A stretch of DNA of 64,000 nucleotides from the NCBI GenBank assembly GCA_934168205.1, contig CAKPMX010000006.1, forward strand, positions 14,681 through 78,680, written 5' to 3'. The notes beneath the pieces are model-generated. The model was not told where the DNA came from and did no database searches. It was given only the letters and a program-made list of their open reading frames with translations. A program made the translations under genes and the position numbers. Below, piece by piece: positions 7,922 to 14,737 of this stretch. Numbering within the stretch: position 1 is the stretch's first letter; each line of letters opens with the position of its first letter. The stretch is from an uncultured Bacilli bacterium (GTDB lineage Bacteria > Bacillota_I > Bacilli_A > RF39 > UBA660).

Positions 7922-8389
7922 TTACTTTTTTCCTCCTTCACAATAGTTTTTTAATTCTTGCATGGAAACTTTATCTCTCATTTTAGTATTAATTAACTTA
8001 TTCAAATTATCAACAATACCTTGCAATTTAATAACTTTTTCTTTGTTTAGCTTATTTTCTTCTGTGGTTAAATCAAATTGTTTTTTAATATTTGCTAACT
8101 CTTTTACTTTTGATGTCAACTCACTATTTATTTTTACTTTTTCATTCTGAACATCAATTACCCTTTTATTTAATTTTTCATTCTCATCTTTCAAAGGTTT
8201 AGCCTCATTAACTTCAGCCTGAAGTAATAAATTAATTTTAGATAATTCTTTATTTTCCTTTCGATAGCGATTATTTGCAGCGGTTAAACCACCAATTTTG
8301 GCATTGCATAACCCTAACTTTTTCTGTAATTCTTCATTTTGATCTTTTAAGGATTTTATTTCATCTATATATTTTCTTTTAAAAAACAT
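7922..8389 (-). CDS. Coiled-coil phage protein
   Basis: A 155-aa protein that is nearly all heptad-patterned coiled coil (YIDEIKSLKDQNEELQKKLG and onward to about residue 135). The C-terminus is SMQELKNYCEGGKK. GGAGAGGTGAAGTAAC precedes the ATG. It follows spoVG by 1 base and is probably co-transcribed. No family recognised. Confidence 0.65.
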   Translation of the reverse strand: MFFKRKYIDEIKSLKDQNEELQKKLGLCNAKIGGLTAANNRYRKENKELSKINLLLQAEVNEAKPLKDENEKLNKRVIDVQNEKVKINSELTSKVKELANIKKQFDLTTEENKLNKEKVIKLQGIVDNLNKLINTKMRDKVSMQELKNYCEGGKK

Positions 8390-8390
8390 G

Positions 8391-8651
8391 TTACTTCACC
8401 TCTCCATAATTTTTTAGAATAGATTCTTCAATTAATGTTCTTATATCCTGCTTAATTGGATGAACTATATCGTAATATTTGTCATCAGAGCTAGATTTTG
8501 CCGATGGGAAAGCAATAAATAATTTTTCTTTGCCCTCTAAAATTTTAATATTATGAATTGCTAGTGCATCATCCAGAATTACTGTAGCGAATCCTCTCAA
8601 TTTACTATCTTCCTTATTTACCTTTTTTACTGCTATTTTTGTTATTTCCAT
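8391..8651 (-). CDS. spoVG: SpoVG-family protein
   Basis: An 86-aa protein matching SpoVG along its length: MEITKIAVKKVNKEDSKLRG, then FATVILDDALAIHNIKILEG, LFIAFPSAKS and YYDIVHPIKQDIRTLIEESIL. SpoVG proteins bind nucleic acids and affect division, sporulation and virulence regulation in Firmicutes. A copy in a phage middle operon is unusual and could modulate host gene expression; that is inference. GGGAGAGTGAATAAAA precedes the ATG. It overlaps the upstream gene by 38 bases. Confidence 0.88.
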   Translation of the reverse strand: MEITKIAVKKVNKEDSKLRGFATVILDDALAIHNIKILEGKEKLFIAFPSAKSSSDDKYYDIVHPIKQDIRTLIEESILKNYGEVK

Positions 8652-8868
8652 TTTTATTCACTCTCCCTTTTTTATTTAAAATTTCTGTTCTTAGTTCATT
8701 TTGAACTTTTTTTATATCTGAAAAAATATCTTTCATGCTGATCATCTTTTCATACATTGCGATTTGATCATTTTGCATCTTTATTATTTTTTCTTTTGAA
8801 GCAACAAGATCTTCATACATAGATTCTTTTTTTAGTGTCTCTGTGTTTCTCTTTTTTACTGAAAACAT
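8614..8868 (-). CDS. Hypothetical phage protein
   Basis: An 84-aa protein with a Lys/Glu/Met-rich helical centre and a very basic low-complexity tail (NKNGNNKNSSKKGK). GGAGGGTTAAA precedes the ATG. The 3' end overlaps spoVG by 38 bases. Function unknown. Confidence 0.6.
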   Translation of the reverse strand: MFSVKKRNTETLKKESMYEDLVASKEKIIKMQNDQIAMYEKMISMKDIFSDIKKVQNELRTEILNKKGRVNKNGNNKNSSKKGK

Positions 8869-8878
8869 TTTAACCCTC

Positions 8879-9037
8879 CTAACTTTTAACTAAAAATAAT
8901 AAGTAATTATATTGTTTAACATTTAATTCTGCTAATGATTCAATGTTTAACAAATTTAATATCAAAGTACTAGGTATTCCCCTTTTATTTATTTCAGTTA
9001 ATAAATTGTTTAACTGAGAATAATCTATCTTTTCCAC
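8879..9037 (-). CDS. Small phage protein (52 aa, GTG start)
   Basis: The frame starts at GTG 9037, three bases after the dnaB stop, with GGAGAAAGG in the last dnaB codons as ribosome site. The product begins with EKIDYSQLNNLLTEINKRG and is a Leu/Asn-rich helical protein. It ends overlapping the ribosome site of the next gene, giving tight operon packing. Function unknown. Confidence 0.55.
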   Translation of the reverse strand: MEKIDYSQLNNLLTEINKRGIPSTLILNLLNIESLAELNVKQYNYLLFLVKS

Positions 9038-9040
9038 TTT

Positions 9041-10303
9041 TTATTCCTTTCTCCAATCGTTATTATTAACAACTGTCTTTTTTATATCTGAAAACTGTTG
9101 ATTTTCTTTATTGTAATTTAACCTTGTTATTCCAACTTTTCCATTTCGATTCTTGCCGATGATAACCGAAATTTCTATTTCTGATTTGGATAAATTTTTA
9201 TCATGGTTTTCATCATGTAATAATAGAACTGTAGTTGCTGATTGTTCCAACTCTCCAGATTCTTTTAGATCGCTAATTTTTGGTGTCTTGTCTTTTTGGT
9301 TCTCAACTTGTCTATTTAGCTGAGAAACAAGAAAGATAGTGCAGTCATTTTCAAGACTTATTTGTCTTAACTCTTTAACTATTGATGTTATTTTTTCGTA
9401 TAGTGACAATTTTCTATCACTACTGGTGGATATTAATCCTACATAGTCGATAAATACTATAGTATGTTCATTTTTCGCTTCCGAAACAATTTTCCTACGG
9501 ATTGTTGAAATAGTCTGTCCTTGAGAATATATTTTTATCTTCTTATTTGCTATTTGATTGCAAGATTCTTTTATGCACTTTTCTTGATAAGCAGTTTCAG
9601 TATTGTTTAAGTACTTCATTGGTGTACCACTATTAATCGAAATAAGTCTTTGATATACTTGTTTTTCGCTCATTTCCATGTTGAATAAAATGCAATTATA
9701 TTTAGATGATAAATCTTCTAAAATATTCAGAATAAAGCCTGTTTTGCCAATTCCTGGTCTTGCAGCTACAACAACCAAATCATGTTCTTGTATATTTGCA
9801 CATTCAGATAATTTTGAAAACTTCAAATTTATATTCTTATTCTTTGAATTTATCAAATTAAATAATTCATCTGAAGAAAGTCTGTAATCATTTATTTTTA
9901 TTGACATAGACTCAAATCTATGTAAACTATCAAACAATTCATTTTCAGATATTTTTGAATCTTTGAATTTAGTTATTTCGTCCAGGATTAATTTTCTAAC
10001 ATATCTTTCAAAAATAGTTTGTTGAAGATAGTCTATATCAGTGATAGGAGCATCCACTATAGCTAAATTCATAATCTGTAATATTTCATTCATTTGAAAT
10101 TTCTGTGTAAATAAATATTTATAATTTTCAATAATGCCTATTGTGTTTATAGTCCCATAGTCTTTAAATTGCTTTATTAGTAATTCGAGAATAAATTTAT
10201 TTTTATAGTCAAATAAATTTTCCGGAGTTATAACAAGTTTTTTCATTAATTCTGGTTTAAGAATTAGATTTCCAATTAAATCAAGTTCAAGCTGATTATC
10301 CAT
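9041..10303 (-). CDS. dnaB: Replicative DNA helicase, DnaB-like
   Basis: A 420-aa hexameric 5'-3' helicase for phage replication. The N-terminal DnaB-N domain runs to about residue 110, then a linker and the RecA-like motor: Walker A ARPGIGKTGF near residue 183, LFNMEMSEKQVYQRL (motif H1a), Walker B IVFIDYVGLI near 275, and FLVSQLNRQVENQ with the sensor Gln. It lies immediately after the DnaD-type replisome organizer (0 bases apart), the usual loader-helicase pair. Length is slightly shorter than chromosomal DnaB (about 440-450 aa). Confidence 0.93.
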   Translation of the reverse strand: MDNQLELDLIGNLILKPELMKKLVITPENLFDYKNKFILELLIKQFKDYGTINTIGIIENYKYLFTQKFQMNEILQIMNLAIVDAPITDIDYLQQTIFERYVRKLILDEITKFKDSKISENELFDSLHRFESMSIKINDYRLSSDELFNLINSKNKNINLKFSKLSECANIQEHDLVVVAARPGIGKTGFILNILEDLSSKYNCILFNMEMSEKQVYQRLISINSGTPMKYLNNTETAYQEKCIKESCNQIANKKIKIYSQGQTISTIRRKIVSEAKNEHTIVFIDYVGLISTSSDRKLSLYEKITSIVKELRQISLENDCTIFLVSQLNRQVENQKDKTPKISDLKESGELEQSATTVLLLHDENHDKNLSKSEIEISVIIGKNRNGKVGITRLNYNKENQQFSDIKKTVVNNNDWRKE

Positions 10304-11038
10304 TTACAATTCCTCATAATACGCACTTGATTTTTGCTCATCAAGCTGATTATTTCTTTCTTTTCTGTTTCTAAAATTAGTAATATATTTCTTTGCATCT
10401 TCCACAGTACGTACATTTGCTTTAGACCAGTTATATAAAATTTTGTCTATGTATTTGATAACAAATTGTCCGCTCGTTGATGCTTCTTGTACTGCTAATT
10501 TTAATATTTCAATTGGATAATCCCAACTCCGAATCATTTCTATTTCTAGAGGACTTAATAATCTTCCAAATTCCTTTTCAATAATTTCAAAAATGTTTTC
10601 AGTTGGTTGCTCTAATATATTATTACTATTATTATAACTATTCTTATCTATACTGGGTTGCCATTTGGTTGCCAAATGGTTGCCAGACACATTTTCGCCT
10701 TGAAAATCATAAATTTTGTTGTTAACTAATAATTGATTTCTTTCTTCTAAATGAATTGTTGGATTGTACCTATCTTTTCGAATTGTATTATGTATTAGCC
10801 AGTGTCTGATTACACATACTTTATTCTTAAACGGTATTAAATAGTTTTTTGCAATTAATATCTTAAGATCATCTTCCGTACATCCTATCATTTTCATAAT
10901 TTTTGTAGGTGAATCAATAAAACCGTCATCATCTGCTCTCATGCAAAAATCATAATACAATAATCTTGCCGAAATCGGCATCTGAATAAACATATCGGTA
11001 TCAATGATGTTCATACTAAGCATTCTTTTTTGTGCCAT
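10304..11038 (-). CDS. Phage replisome organizer with DnaD-like domain
   Basis: A 244-aa replication initiator. The N-terminal winged-helix region has MNIIDTDMFIQMPISARLLY and DDDGFIDSPTKIMKMIGC, typical of phage replisome organizers. A low-complexity Asn/Ser linker follows, then a DnaD-like domain (ENIFEIIEKEFGRLLSPLEI, ILKLAVQEASTSGQFVIKYI, ILYNWSKANVRTVEDAKKYI). The linker codes through three 11-bp-spaced iterons (10656-10685), so the origin is probably inside this gene. It recruits the DnaB helicase encoded next. Confidence 0.88.
   Translation of the reverse strand: MAQKRMLSMNIIDTDMFIQMPISARLLYYDFCMRADDDGFIDSPTKIMKMIGCTEDDLKILIAKNYLIPFKNKVCVIRHWLIHNTIRKDRYNPTIHLEERNQLLVNNKIYDFQGENVSGNHLATKWQPSIDKNSYNNSNNILEQPTENIFEIIEKEFGRLLSPLEIEMIRSWDYPIEILKLAVQEASTSGQFVIKYIDKILYNWSKANVRTVEDAKKYITNFRNRKERNNQLDEQKSSAYYEEL
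10656..10685. repeat. Three 11-bp-spaced iterons, candidate phage origin
   Basis: GGTTGCCA occurs at 10656-10663, 10667-10674 and 10678-10685, exactly 11 bp apart, so all copies face the same side of the helix. A very AT-rich stretch lies directly beside it (about 10605-10655). Iterons inside the initiator gene, next to an AT-rich unwinding zone, are the classical layout of phage origins in Gram-positive bacteria. Confidence 0.65.
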
Positions 11039-11088
11039 ATTATATAATCATCCTTTCTTTTTTTATTGATAACCGAACCCTTTCTTTT

Positions 11089-11340
11089 TTATTTGTTCAA
11101 ATTGTTGGCTTTTTTTAAGTATGAAATGTTAATTCCATAATATAGAACAACCTCTTCCATCGGAACTTTGTATCTTGGTAGTCTCAAATATTTATCTTTT
11201 ATATTGCTTTCAATTGCTCTTCTTTCACTTAGAGCAGTACTGTAGCAACAACCCCTAATTTTCATAATGTCATTAGTCGTAGCCCATTGTTTATTTATTA
11301 GTTTTAGTAATTCTGCTGAATTCAAATCAATATTACTCAT
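11089..11340 (-). CDS. Small DNA-binding-like phage protein
   Basis: An 83-aa protein with an N-terminal helix-turn-helix-like stretch (WATTNDIMKIRGCCYSTALSERRAIES) and a KVPMEEVVLYYGINISYL tail. It resembles small excisionase- or DNA-binding proteins of the early region, but no family can be named. Its ATG overlaps the stop of the upstream gene by 8 bases. Confidence 0.55.
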   Translation of the reverse strand: MSNIDLNSAELLKLINKQWATTNDIMKIRGCCYSTALSERRAIESNIKDKYLRLPRYKVPMEEVVLYYGINISYLKKANNLNK

Positions 11341-11533
11341 TATCTATTAAGAATTGTCTTGCCTCATAATAGGAGCAAACATATCCTTTTGATTCATCAC
11401 ATTTTTGAGCTACTTCATCAAATTTATTTATTGAATTCAAAATAAAATGAGTAAATAAATAAGCTATTGCAAAAAAGCAAATAATTGCAATTGTATTCTT
11501 TACCCATTTTCTTAGTCTTAATTTTTTCTTCAT
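11333..11533 (-). CDS. Small membrane phage protein
   Basis: A 66-aa protein with a basic N-terminus (KKKLRLRKWVKN), one transmembrane segment (AIICFFAIAYLFTHFIL) and an outside tail with CDESKGYVCSYYEARQF. The start is ATG 11533 because AAAGGA lies 9 bases upstream; the longer frame lacks a site. Similar small membrane proteins with a C..S.GY.CSYYE motif occur in early phage operons; function unknown. Confidence 0.6.
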   Translation of the reverse strand: MKKKLRLRKWVKNTIAIICFFAIAYLFTHFILNSINKFDEVAQKCDESKGYVCSYYEARQFLIDNE

Positions 11534-11556
11534 ATTATCAAATCCTTTCATTATAT

Positions 11557-11578
11557 TTTTTAGTCTCGCCAGACTTTT
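11557..11578. repeat. Left copy of a 22-bp inverted repeat with hairpin
   Basis: This 22-bp element (core AGTCTCGCCAGACT, flanked by T runs) occurs in exact inverted form at 12263-12284. The two copies bracket the immunity region. Each can fold into a 5-bp stem with a CGCC loop. In the plus direction this copy is followed by TTTT, so it could stop transcription entering from outside. Confidence 0.55.
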
Positions 11579-11819
11579 ATAATATTTTTTTTATGTTATT
11601 TTTGTGCATATTTTCACAGATATTTCTAAAAAAAATATTTAATGGTTCATTATAAAAATTCAATAAGTTTTCCAATGTTTCTATTGAAAAATTAAACTTT
11701 CCGGATTCATATTTTCTGATTGTTTCATACGATAAACCGAAATTTGCTGCAACTTGTTCTCGTGAAAAGCCGCATCTTATTCTAGTTGCCTTTAATTCTT
11801 TAGCAATTAAATCTATCAT
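11577..11819 (-). CDS. Cro-like XRE-family regulator
   Basis: An 80-aa protein with an XRE helix-turn-helix: ELKATRIRCGFSREQVAANF then GLSYETIRKYESGKFNFSIET. It is the first gene of the lytic operon and is divergent from the CI-like gene, the Cro position. AGGAGG precedes the ATG, and a near-consensus promoter (TTGACA-17-TATAAT) drives it. The last codons carry a copy of the 16-bp operator (11603-11618). Confidence 0.82.
   Translation of the reverse strand: MIDLIAKELKATRIRCGFSREQVAANFGLSYETIRKYESGKFNFSIETLENLLNFYNEPLNIFFRNICENMHKNNIKKIL
11603..11618. promoter_or_regulatory. Operator copy at the end of the cro-like gene
   Basis: TGTGCATATTTTCACA, identical over 16 bases to the operator at 11849-11864. 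It lies in the last codons of the cro-like gene, about 70 bases before the next start, so it may control downstream genes. Confidence 0.6.
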
Positions 11820-11842
11820 TTATTAACCTCCTATCTGATTCA

Positions 11843-11871
11843 ATTATATGTGCATATTTTCACAATGTCAA
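11843..11871 (-). promoter_or_regulatory. Lytic promoter with operator in its spacer
   Basis: On the minus strand TTGACA (11866-11871) and TATAAT (11843-11848) are separated by exactly 17 bases. The spacer holds the operator TGTGCATATTTTCACA at 11849-11864 (plus-strand reading), an imperfect palindrome with TGTG/CACA ends. A bound repressor would block RNA polymerase directly. Confidence 0.85.
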
Positions 11872-11878
11872 TATTTTT

Positions 11879-11894
11879 TGTGCATTTTTTCACT
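11879..11894. promoter_or_regulatory. Second operator between divergent promoters
   Basis: TGTGCATTTTTTCACT matches the first operator at 13 of 16 positions and is 30 bp from it, about three helical turns, allowing cooperative binding. It lies just before the rightward promoter. Confidence 0.7.
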
Positions 11895-11900
11895 TTATAA

Positions 11901-11928
11901 TTGTATTTTACAAGCAATATGGTAAAAT
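11901..11928 (+). promoter_or_regulatory. Promoter of the CI-like repressor gene
   Basis: TTGTAT (11901-11906), 16-base spacer, TAAAAT (11923-11928), followed by AAAGGAGG and the GTG start at 11952. It is weaker than the divergent lytic promoter. Confidence 0.6.
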
Positions 11929-11951
11929 ATAAATGAAAGGAGGTATCTATA

Positions 11952-12200
11952 GTGGCAAAATACTTTAATAATAATTTAAAGCATATAAGGAATATTCTCA
12001 ATATATCTCAGCAAGAAATTGCTGATAAAATTAAAGTTGATCGTTCATCTATATCACGGTGGGAAAAAGGGGAAATAGATACCCCTCTTGAAGCAGCATT
12101 GAATATAGCAGATTTTTTCAAAGTAAAATATGAATTTTTCTTTGGTCAAGATTTGACAAAAATTACAAAAGAACAATTGCAAAAATATTTGAAAGATTAA
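11952..12200 (+). CDS. CI-like XRE-family repressor
   Basis: An 82-aa protein with an XRE helix-turn-helix (NNLKHIRNILNISQQEIADK, KVDRSSISRWEKGEIDTPLE) and a short C-terminal extension (FFFGQDLTKITKEQLQKYL). There is no peptidase or C-terminal dimerisation domain, so it is not an SOS self-cleaving CI. It starts at GTG after AAAGGAGGTATCTATA. Its position upstream of the integrase and divergent from the lytic operon suggests it maintains lysogeny. Confidence 0.82.
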   Translation: MAKYFNNNLKHIRNILNISQQEIADKIKVDRSSISRWEKGEIDTPLEAALNIADFFKVKYEFFFGQDLTKITKEQLQKYLKD

Positions 12201-12213
12201 ACGTCAACAGAGT

Positions 12214-12246
12214 AAAAAAAAAGACCTCGTGCAGCAACACGAAGTC
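12214..12246 (-). terminator. Minus-strand intrinsic terminator behind the repressor gene
   Basis: On the minus strand a 9-bp stem (arms 12223-12231 and 12238-12246, one mismatch) is followed by nine T. It points against the repressor and integrase genes, so it would stop antisense transcription entering from the host side. Confidence 0.65.
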
Positions 12247-12262
12247 AAATTTGAAAAATCAC

Positions 12263-12284
12263 AAAAGTCTGGCGAGACTAAAAA
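12263..12284. repeat. Right copy of the 22-bp inverted repeat
   Basis: Exact reverse complement of 11557-11578 (core AGTCTGGCGAGACT). With the first copy it brackets the cro-like and CI-like genes. In the minus direction it is followed by TTTT. Confidence 0.55.
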
Positions 12285-12378
12285 CAAGATAACAGTACAA
12301 TACTGATATAATGTATTGGATTTTTCTATTACATTATATCATAAATTTCAATTTAAAATCAACAGAAAGGGTGATATA

Positions 12379-13518
12379 ATGCCTGTCTATAAGGAGAAAA
12401 GTAAAAAAAGATGGACAAAAGATGGAAGAGCATATTACTTCAGAGAATATTACATAGATCAATATGGAGTAAAAAAACAATATCGTAGTGAATACTATAT
12501 AGACCGTGAAAAAGCAGAAGAGGAAAGAGCAAAATGGTTACTACAACTAAAAATCGATAATGATGCATCTTTAAACATATCTTTTAAAGAGGTTTATGAA
12601 GAATGGTATGTTTATAAATCAATGACTTTAAAATGTACAACTGCTTACAAATTAAAAAAATCGTTAGATAAAAATATATTAAATTATTTCAAAATATATA
12701 AACTAAATTATATAAAAATGAATGTAATAACATTATATTATAATTATTTACAAAAACAAAACTTATCACCTAAATATCAAAATAAAATGGTGGGTTATTT
12801 AAAAGAGTTATTAACTTATGCATCAGACAATTATAATTTTGATAGAAAAGTATTATCAAAAATAAACAAGAAAAGAATCACATCAATAGAAAATCAGCAA
12901 AATTCAGAATGGAACTTTTGGACATATGATGAATTTAACCTTTTTATAAGTTATGTGGATAATGAGTATTGGAGTCTGATTTTCAATTTTATGTATTTTA
13001 CCGGCTTGCGAATCGGAGAATTTATAGCATTAACATGGAACGATTTAAACTTCAAAAACAAAACACTAAGAATTAACAAAAGTTACACAAATAAATCTGG
13101 TAACAAAGATATCCATATTGTAGATCCAAAAACAAGTAATTCAATAAGAGAAATAGATTTAGATGATAATTTAATTGATTTATTAACCAAGCATTACAAA
13201 AACGAATCACAAATATATAAGTTTCAAAAGGACATGAATATATTTGGAAATATAGATTATATTGCTCCAACAACATTTGCAAGGTATTTAGATTTGTATA
13301 TAAAAAAAGCAAACGTAAAAAGAATAACACCTCATGGGTTCAGACATTCGCATGTATCATTATTATTTCATCTAGGGTGTGATGAACTTGAAGTTGCGGA
13401 AAGAGTTGGTGATACAGTAGAAGTAATTAGAAAAACATATTATCATATGTTTCCATCCAAGAAAAGTAATACTGTAAAAGCATTAAATGATTTAAAAAGT
13501 CTTAAAAATAAGACGTAA
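12379..13518 (+). CDS. int: Phage integrase, tyrosine recombinase
   Basis: A 379-aa site-specific recombinase. N-terminal arm-binding domain with GRAYYFREYYIDQYGVKKQY, core-binding domain at about 65-165, catalytic domain with Arg in FTGLRIGEFIALTW, Lys in VDPKTSNSIREI, His-x-x-Arg in TPHGFRHSH, and nucleophile Tyr in KTYYHMFP. The usual second His (LGH) is RVGDT here, a variant I recall in other Firmicutes phage integrases. The ATG at 12379 is chosen because AGAAAGGGTGAT precedes it; the longer frame has no site. It ends 60 bases from tRNA-Arg, the evident attachment target. Confidence 0.95.
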   Translation: MPVYKEKSKKRWTKDGRAYYFREYYIDQYGVKKQYRSEYYIDREKAEEERAKWLLQLKIDNDASLNISFKEVYEEWYVYKSMTLKCTTAYKLKKSLDKNILNYFKIYKLNYIKMNVITLYYNYLQKQNLSPKYQNKMVGYLKELLTYASDNYNFDRKVLSKINKKRITSIENQQNSEWNFWTYDEFNLFISYVDNEYWSLIFNFMYFTGLRIGEFIALTWNDLNFKNKTLRINKSYTNKSGNKDIHIVDPKTSNSIREIDLDDNLIDLLTKHYKNESQIYKFQKDMNIFGNIDYIAPTTFARYLDLYIKKANVKRITPHGFRHSHVSLLFHLGCDELEVAERVGDTVEVIRKTYYHMFPSKKSNTVKALNDLKSLKNKT

Positions 13519-13530
13519 ATAAGACGTAAA
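13509..13530. repeat. Tandem 11-bp direct repeat, candidate integrase arm site
   Basis: TAAGACGTAAA occurs twice back to back (13509-13519 and 13520-13530), overlapping the integrase stop and about 50 bases from the tRNA crossover region. Short direct repeats in this place are typical arm-type binding sites of tyrosine integrases. Confidence 0.5.
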
Positions 13531-13542
13531 AATGTTAAAACA

Positions 13543-13574
13543 CAAAAAACCCTTGTAAAACAAGGGTGATTTTT
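13543..13574. terminator. Bidirectional terminator between integrase and tRNA-Arg
   Basis: A perfect 8-bp stem ACCCTTGT/ACAAGGGT (13549-13556 and 13560-13567, AAA loop). It is flanked by A runs on the left and TTTTT on the right, so it can end both the integrase transcript and the tRNA transcript. Confidence 0.8.
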
Positions 13575-13578
13575 AAAA

Positions 13579-13655
13579 TGGTGTCCGCGAGGCGACTCGA
13601 ACGCCTGACCGATCGCTTAGAAGGCGATTGCTCTATCCAGCTGAGCTACGCAGAC
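13579..13655 (-). tRNA. trnR-TCT: tRNA-Arg (anticodon TCT), prophage attachment site
   Basis: 77 bases with encoded CCA. The cloverleaf is complete: acceptor GTCTGCG/CGCGGAC with pairing through a G-U, D-arm GCTC/GAGC, anticodon loop CTTCTAA (TCT), T-loop TTCGAGT. The 3' end faces the integrase, so the crossover core is most likely the last part of this gene, restored on integration. The other attachment copy lies off the left edge. Confidence 0.93.
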
Positions 13656-13674
13656 ATATCAACTGACAAATAGA

Positions 13675-13703
13675 ATTATACAATAAAAGCCCTATTCTTG
13701 CAA
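13675..13703 (-). promoter_or_regulatory. Promoter of tRNA-Arg
   Basis: Minus-strand TTGCAA (13698-13703), 17-base spacer, TATAAT (13675-13680), about 20 bases before the tRNA 5' end. An imperfect hairpin with flanking A/T runs (13685-13713) overlaps it and may end the GerM-like transcript. Confidence 0.75.
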
Positions 13704-13735
13704 GAGCTTTTTTATACTTTTTCTAAATATCACAC

Positions 13736-14689
13736 TTATTTAATTACATTATCTTCCCTATCAACATAATTAATTCTTTGTCCATTTACCATAAAACTAA
13801 CCATTGAAACATTATAATTATCAAAAACAGAATAAGCCAAACTATAAAGAACTTCTTCTAAAATCTTATCATTTCCATCAAATAAATAATCATTAAAATT
13901 AAGATACATTATATCATTATCTTCCTTATAATCTAAAAGACGTACATTACTATTTAAAAAGCTCATCAAATTACTTTCATATATATAACTAGAAGCCAAC
14001 TCTTCAACTATAATCTTAATCTTATCTCTTTCATCATTTACATACTTAGTAACTGGTACATAATATAAATTATTATCAATATTTTCCAAATAATATATCA
14101 CAACTTTATTAATATTATTATACGAAGTAATACTAAAATTCTTATTTATACCAATACTTTTATTAATAACTGATGGAATCTCTTCTAATGAATTAGGATA
14201 TTTATCTAATACTTTACCATCAACTAATATACTAACTCCCTCATAATTACCAAGTTCCAATATACTATAAACAATAGCTGTCACCATTGGCTTTTCCATA
14301 TCAGAACTAACCTTAAGTAATTCTTTAGAAAAATCAACTGTAACTAAATCATTACCAACCATAACATTATTTACTACTGTCCCTTTAGGAATAAGTTTCT
14401 TTAATCCTTCTGGAAAACTATTAGAACTTCCCTCAGTTAAATTAAGAAGTAATTTATTAATCTTCTCTTCAGCAGTATTTCCTTCTAATAATATTTTAGT
14501 CTTTACTAATAAACCTTTATCATTTAATAAATAAATAACATCAGTCTTAAATCCAGCTATATCTTCAATTTCCAAATTAGTCTTTAATACATTCTCAGTC
14601 TTAGAATTAGTAATAGTAAAAACAGTAAGTAATACAAATAATGTTAAAGTAGTTAAAAATATTTTTCTTAAAGCCTTAGTCCTAAGCAT
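13736..14689 (-). CDS. GerM-like protein, two GerMN domains
   Basis: A 317-aa envelope protein. N-terminal signal/anchor IFLTTLTLFVLLTVFTI, then two GerMN-type repeats: EEKINKLLLNLTEGSSNSFP with LIPKGTVVNNVMVGNDLVTV and AIVYSILELGNYEGVSILVDG; and a second with DKIKIIVEELASSYIYESNL and LLDYKEDNDIMYLNFND. GerM in Bacillus helps spore germination and cortex assembly and is made in the mother cell. The ATG at 14689 follows AGGTGATTTT. It is next to gerE- and spoIIIAH-like genes, reinforcing a sporulation role. Confidence 0.82.
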   Translation of the reverse strand: MLRTKALRKIFLTTLTLFVLLTVFTITNSKTENVLKTNLEIEDIAGFKTDVIYLLNDKGLLVKTKILLEGNTAEEKINKLLLNLTEGSSNSFPEGLKKLIPKGTVVNNVMVGNDLVTVDFSKELLKVSSDMEKPMVTAIVYSILELGNYEGVSILVDGKVLDKYPNSLEEIPSVINKSIGINKNFSITSYNNINKVVIYYLENIDNNLYYVPVTKYVNDERDKIKIIVEELASSYIYESNLMSFLNSNVRLLDYKEDNDIMYLNFNDYLFDGNDKILEEVLYSLAYSVFDNYNVSMVSFMVNGQRINYVDREDNVIK

Positions 14690-14712
14690 AAAATCACCTA
14701 TAAAAGTATATG

Positions 14713-14737
14713 AAAAATCGTGCCATTTTAGCACGAT
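14713..14737 (-). terminator. Terminator after the gerE-like gene
   Basis: Minus-strand stem ATCGTGC/GCACGAT followed by TTTTT, starting at the gerE stop. The gerM-like gene therefore probably has its own promoter; CATATACT lies just after the T-run. Confidence 0.75.

Larger units (their letters stand above)
1..13578. mobile_element. Partial temperate siphophage-type prophage
   Basis: A continuous phage module abuts the 3' end of tRNA-Arg. From the tRNA leftward it has integrase, CI-like and Cro-like repressors, replisome organizer, DnaB, SpoVG, a second tyrosine recombinase, many 40-180 aa orphan genes, ArpU-type late regulator, HNH, cos-like region, TerS, TerL and portal. All genes except repressor and integrase are on the minus strand, as expected for one lytic transcription direction. 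The left part (capsid, tail, lysis, second attachment site) is outside the window. The unit looks intact where visible; whether it can excise cannot be judged from one end. Confidence 0.93.
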
